The notes below the pieces were generated by a model. It was given only the letters and a program-made list of their open reading frames with translations. It did no database searches and was not told the origin of the DNA. From Hymenobacter sedentarius (GTDB lineage Bacteria; Bacteroidota; Bacteroidia; Cytophagales; Hymenobacteraceae): 64,000 nucleotides of DNA. Position 1 is the stretch's first letter. The number at the start of each line of letters is the position of its first letter. The stretch covers positions 1,116,001 to 1,180,000 of the forward strand of contig NZ_CP013909.1 in the NCBI RefSeq assembly GCF_001507645.1. The letters run 5' to 3'. Made by a program: the position numbers and the translations under genes. Below are positions 61,759 to 64,000 of the stretch, in pieces.

Positions 61759-62568
61759 TTATTCGACGGCGGACAAGGGGTCGTTGGTGATTATTGCAGC
61801 GGGTCGGGCCATGGCTTCGCGCGTGCCGCGCAAGGCGTTGTCGTAGTGGCCCTGCTGCGCGCGGCGGCGCAGTTGCCGCAGCTCGCGAAACCCATCGAGG
61901 CCGTTAAGCAAGCCCACCTTGCTGCCGGTGGCGTCGTTCCAGCGCACCGGCTGCTCGCAAAGGCGCAGCCCGGCGCGGTGGGCGAGGTACAACAGCTCCA
62001 CGTCGAAGCCAAACCGGTCGAGGGTGGCGCCGGCTACGATGGGGCGGCACACCCCCAGCCGGAAGGCTTTGAAGCCGCACTGCGTATCCGCGTAAGGCAG
62101 CCCGGTGGCCAGCCGCATTACCAGATTGAAAAACCGGCCGCTTTGCTCCCGCAGCCACGGCTGGTGCACCCCAATGAGGCTGCGGTCCAGGGCCCGGGAC
62201 CCAAATACCACGTCGAACGTCCCCGCCAGAATCGGCGTCAGCAACAAGGGCAAGTCCGTAACCGGCGTCGACAAGTCGGCATCGGAGAATAGCGCCACGG
62301 TACCCTCGGCGGCCAGCAAGCCCTGGCGAACGGCGTAGCCTTTGCCCCGATTGGGCGAATAGCTGACCAGCCGGCAGGGGATGTGAAAGGCGTGGGAAGC
62401 AATGATGTCCTCCACAACCCGGGCCGTGCCATCGGTCGAGCCGTCGTCGACGATGATTACCTCGCTGCTGTAAGGCTGCGTCTGGAGGTAGGCGAGCACC
62501 TGTTTCAGGGTGCTGCCTATCCGGGCGGCCTCGTTGTAAGCTGGGATGACGAAGGAGAGAACGTGCAA
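61759..62568 (-). CDS. GT2 glycosyltransferase, polyprenyl-phosphate glucose synthase-like (ALG5 type)
   Basis: 269 residues. SFVIPAYNEAARIGSTLKQVLAYL, VIIVDDGSTDGTARVVEDII, NRGKGYAVRQGLLAAEGTVALFSDADLSTP (DAD site), FGSRALDRSLIG, DTQCGFKAFR, FGFDVELLYLAHRAGL, PVRWNDATGSKVGL. These match the dolichyl-phosphate beta-glucosyltransferase type better than the DPM1 type encoded at 51828. No membrane span is seen. The two GT2 genes at either end of the block may make two different polyprenyl-phosphate sugars. Confidence 0.92.
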   Translation of the reverse strand: MHVLSFVIPAYNEAARIGSTLKQVLAYLQTQPYSSEVIIVDDGSTDGTARVVEDIIASHAFHIPCRLVSYSPNRGKGYAVRQGLLAAEGTVALFSDADLSTPVTDLPLLLTPILAGTFDVVFGSRALDRSLIGVHQPWLREQSGRFFNLVMRLATGLPYADTQCGFKAFRLGVCRPIVAGATLDRFGFDVELLYLAHRAGLRLCEQPVRWNDATGSKVGLLNGLDGFRELRQLRRRAQQGHYDNALRGTREAMARPAAIITNDPLSAVE

Positions 62569-62671
62569 AGGGAAGAGGAATTAATCGGCGACTAACGGCG
62601 AGGAAGTTCAGGCCGTGAAAATACTGGGCTGAAATTATCCAAAGATGAACCGGAGTTCGCTCCTGCGACGC

Positions 62672-63397
62672 TTAAATTCTGCCCTCGGCCACGCACGTGA
62701 CGCCGAAGAGCTTATTGGCCGTAGTTAGCTTCATTTCGGCGCTGGTAAGGCCCAGCAGCACGCGGTTGACGACCGGCAAAGCCGGCCGCATGTTGGAGGC
62801 GGCGTCTTGCTGCCGGAGGTTGCTTAGTTGCCGCACGGCCCATATCAGCGGAAACAAGCTGCCGTACAGGTAGTAGTTTTTGATGCTGCGAAAGTTGGCC
62901 TTGGCCAGTACGCCGCGCAGCATCGGGATGCGGTAGCGGCGGTAGTGGCCCAGGAATACGTCGTGCCCGCTCCACAGCGAGCGGAACGCGGGCACGGTGA
63001 TAAAGAAATGATTCTCTTCTCCGACGCAGGCTTGCTTAATGGATTGCAGCATGGCCAAGTCGTCGGGAAGGTGTTCGAGCACGTCCATCAGCAGCACCAA
63101 GCCATGTTCGATGACGGGCGGAATGGCCAAAACCTTTTCGACTTTCTGCCCTTGGGTAGCCGCTATTTCAGCAGCTGAATACCCGATGTCGACCAGGTAC
63201 ACCTTGGCAATGGCTGCTCCGTAGTGCTTTTCCAGCTCAAGGGCAAAAAAGCCCGAGCCGGCCCCAACGTCTACAATGGTCAACGGATTGCCCCGCCTCA
63301 CCAGCTGCTTGGCGTAATTAAACAAAGGCAGCTTTTTGCTTTGGTAATACCAGTGGACGTCGGGATTGACGCCGTTTTCCAATTCTTTTAAATCCAT
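62672..63397 (-). CDS. Class I SAM-dependent methyltransferase
   Basis: 241 residues. Motif I: TIVDVGAGSGFFALELEKHYG. Motif II/III region: VYLVDIGYSAAEIAATQG, then VLLMDVLEHLPDDLAML with the acidic residue that binds adenosine. The C-terminal part (FITVPAFRSLWSGHDVFLGHYRRY, with NFRSIKNYYLYGSLFPLIWAVRQ) resembles sugar or lipid-linked methyltransferases in polysaccharide clusters. First gene of the - strand block that ends at 52566. Confidence 0.9.
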   Translation of the reverse strand: MDLKELENGVNPDVHWYYQSKKLPLFNYAKQLVRRGNPLTIVDVGAGSGFFALELEKHYGAAIAKVYLVDIGYSAAEIAATQGQKVEKVLAIPPVIEHGLVLLMDVLEHLPDDLAMLQSIKQACVGEENHFFITVPAFRSLWSGHDVFLGHYRRYRIPMLRGVLAKANFRSIKNYYLYGSLFPLIWAVRQLSNLRQQDAASNMRPALPVVNRVLLGLTSAEMKLTTANKLFGVTCVAEGRI

Positions 63398-63664
63398 AGG
63401 AGTCGTGACAAGCGCGTAAACTTAGTGCCTTTTGCCGCAGCCAACTAGCGGGTAGCTGCCAAACCCTGTTTTGGCGCAGGAGCAGGCTGCCATGATGGCG
63501 TAACGGCCCTGGCTACCGTCTTCTTGGGGCCTGCCAAATGCACGGCCCGTTCGTTCTGGGTTGCCCGCCCGTGCTTGCTTTCCCAAGTACATTGCAAAAC
63601 CAAGGGAAAGGGGGGCTTCTGCCCAGGGCCTGCTTTTCTAGGTGCTGCCTTTTGTTTATTACCC

Positions 63665-64000
63665 ATGCTACTCATCCAGAACTACCTCAACGGCCAGCTC
63701 GTCCCGCCCCTGGCCGGCCGCTACCTCGACAACATCGAGCCCGCCACCGGCCAGGTCTACGGCCAGCTGCCCGACTCCGGCCCCGATGACGTAGCCGCCG
63801 CTGTGGCTGCCGCCGAAGCCGCCCTGCCCGCCTGGCGCGCCTTGCCCGCCGAGGAGCGCGGCCGCATGCTGGTCAAAATCGCCGACCTGATAGACGCCAA
63901 CCTGGAGCGCCTGGCTCAAGCCGAAAGCCAGGACAACGGCAAGCCCCTGAGCCTGGCCCGCGTGATGGACATCCCCCGCGCCGCCTCCAACTTTCACTTT
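63665..64000 (+). CDS. nbaE: Aldehyde dehydrogenase, N-terminal part, probable 2-aminomuconic semialdehyde dehydrogenase
   Basis: 112 residues, cut by the window end. LIQNYLNGQLVPPLAGRYLD, then IEPATGQVYGQLPDSGPDDV, AALPAWRALPAEERGRML and IADLIDANLERLAQAESQDNGKPLSLAR. The last piece, VMDIPRAASNFHF, is typical of the ALDH8/NbaE-like group that oxidises 2-aminomuconic semialdehyde, the product made by spontaneous or coupled reaction after ACMSD. The catalytic Cys and Glu lie beyond the window. The short protein gives a family assignment only; the kynurenine context supports the substrate. Confidence 0.75.
   Translation, partial: MLLIQNYLNGQLVPPLAGRYLDNIEPATGQVYGQLPDSGPDDVAAAVAAAEAALPAWRALPAEERGRMLVKIADLIDANLERLAQAESQDNGKPLSLARVMDIPRAASNFHF

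Noticed and set aside
63445..63675. 76-residue open frame on the - strand next to the nbaE start
   Set aside because: It overlaps the start of the aldehyde dehydrogenase gene and lies in the divergent promoter gap; composition is not protein-like.

Overview
The window looks like a chromosomal piece of a GC-rich Bacteroidota bacterium, most likely Hymenobacter or a close relative. This is inferred from the gene content, from promoters of the Bacteroidota type (TTG, about 20 nt, then TAnnTTTG), from the lack of Shine-Dalgarno sequences, and from family types typical of that group (AsmA-like proteins, BlaI/M56-TonB pairs, DUF4382 lipoproteins, LytTR regulators, SusC-like receptor remains). No rRNA, tRNA, CRISPR array or intact insertion sequence was seen.

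Layout. 1-3.6 kb: the end of a large AsmA-like protein and a DUF4382 lipoprotein. 3.7-8.8 kb: small housekeeping genes (thioredoxin-like, DinB-like, a lipoprotein, diacylglycerol kinase, GNAT), fumarase C and a dodecin-like protein. 9-20.2 kb: a peptidase district with an M28 carboxypeptidase, an M19 dipeptidase, an S9 peptidase and an S33 iminopeptidase-like lipoprotein, then two tandemly duplicated subtilisin-like lipoproteins with Pro-Ala linkers. 20.6-27 kb: signalling and envelope genes, namely an ECF sigma factor overlapping an anti-sigma/TonB fusion, a beta-barrel protein, a BlaI repressor with an M56-TonB partner behind a double operator, and an unrecognised lipoprotein. 27-34.3 kb: a tripartite drug efflux operon (TolC, UspA, HlyD, DHA2 MFS) divergent from a GAF-AAA-Fis sigma-54 activator. 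34.7-39.4 kb: a KGG-repeat stress protein, a DoxX-like protein and DNA polymerase I.

39.7-64 kb: genes of the kynurenine/2-aminomuconate route of tryptophan breakdown are interleaved with a set of membrane glycosyltransferases. The catabolic genes are kynurenine 3-monooxygenase, kynureninase, aminocarboxymuconate semialdehyde (ACMS) decarboxylase, 3-hydroxyanthranilate dioxygenase and the start of a probable aminomuconic semialdehyde dehydrogenase. The glycan block (51.8-63.4 kb, plus two outlying genes at 47.6-50.7 kb) has two polyprenyl-phosphate-sugar synthase-like GT2 enzymes, six multi-pass proteins that look like GT-C transferases, a GH16 enzyme, a methyltransferase and two small lipoproteins. 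The lipoproteins share a C-terminal domain that also occurs fused to one transferase. This block is the best candidate for an undescribed system: a polyprenyl-phosphate-sugar-dependent periplasmic glycan assembly or decoration machine.

Four kinds of long inverted repeat are scattered between genes. One has three copies, two of them inside the efflux operon. Another has two copies, each enclosing a terminator hairpin. Two genes are broken: a SusC/TonB-dependent receptor relic and an alkB homologue with a one-base frameshift.
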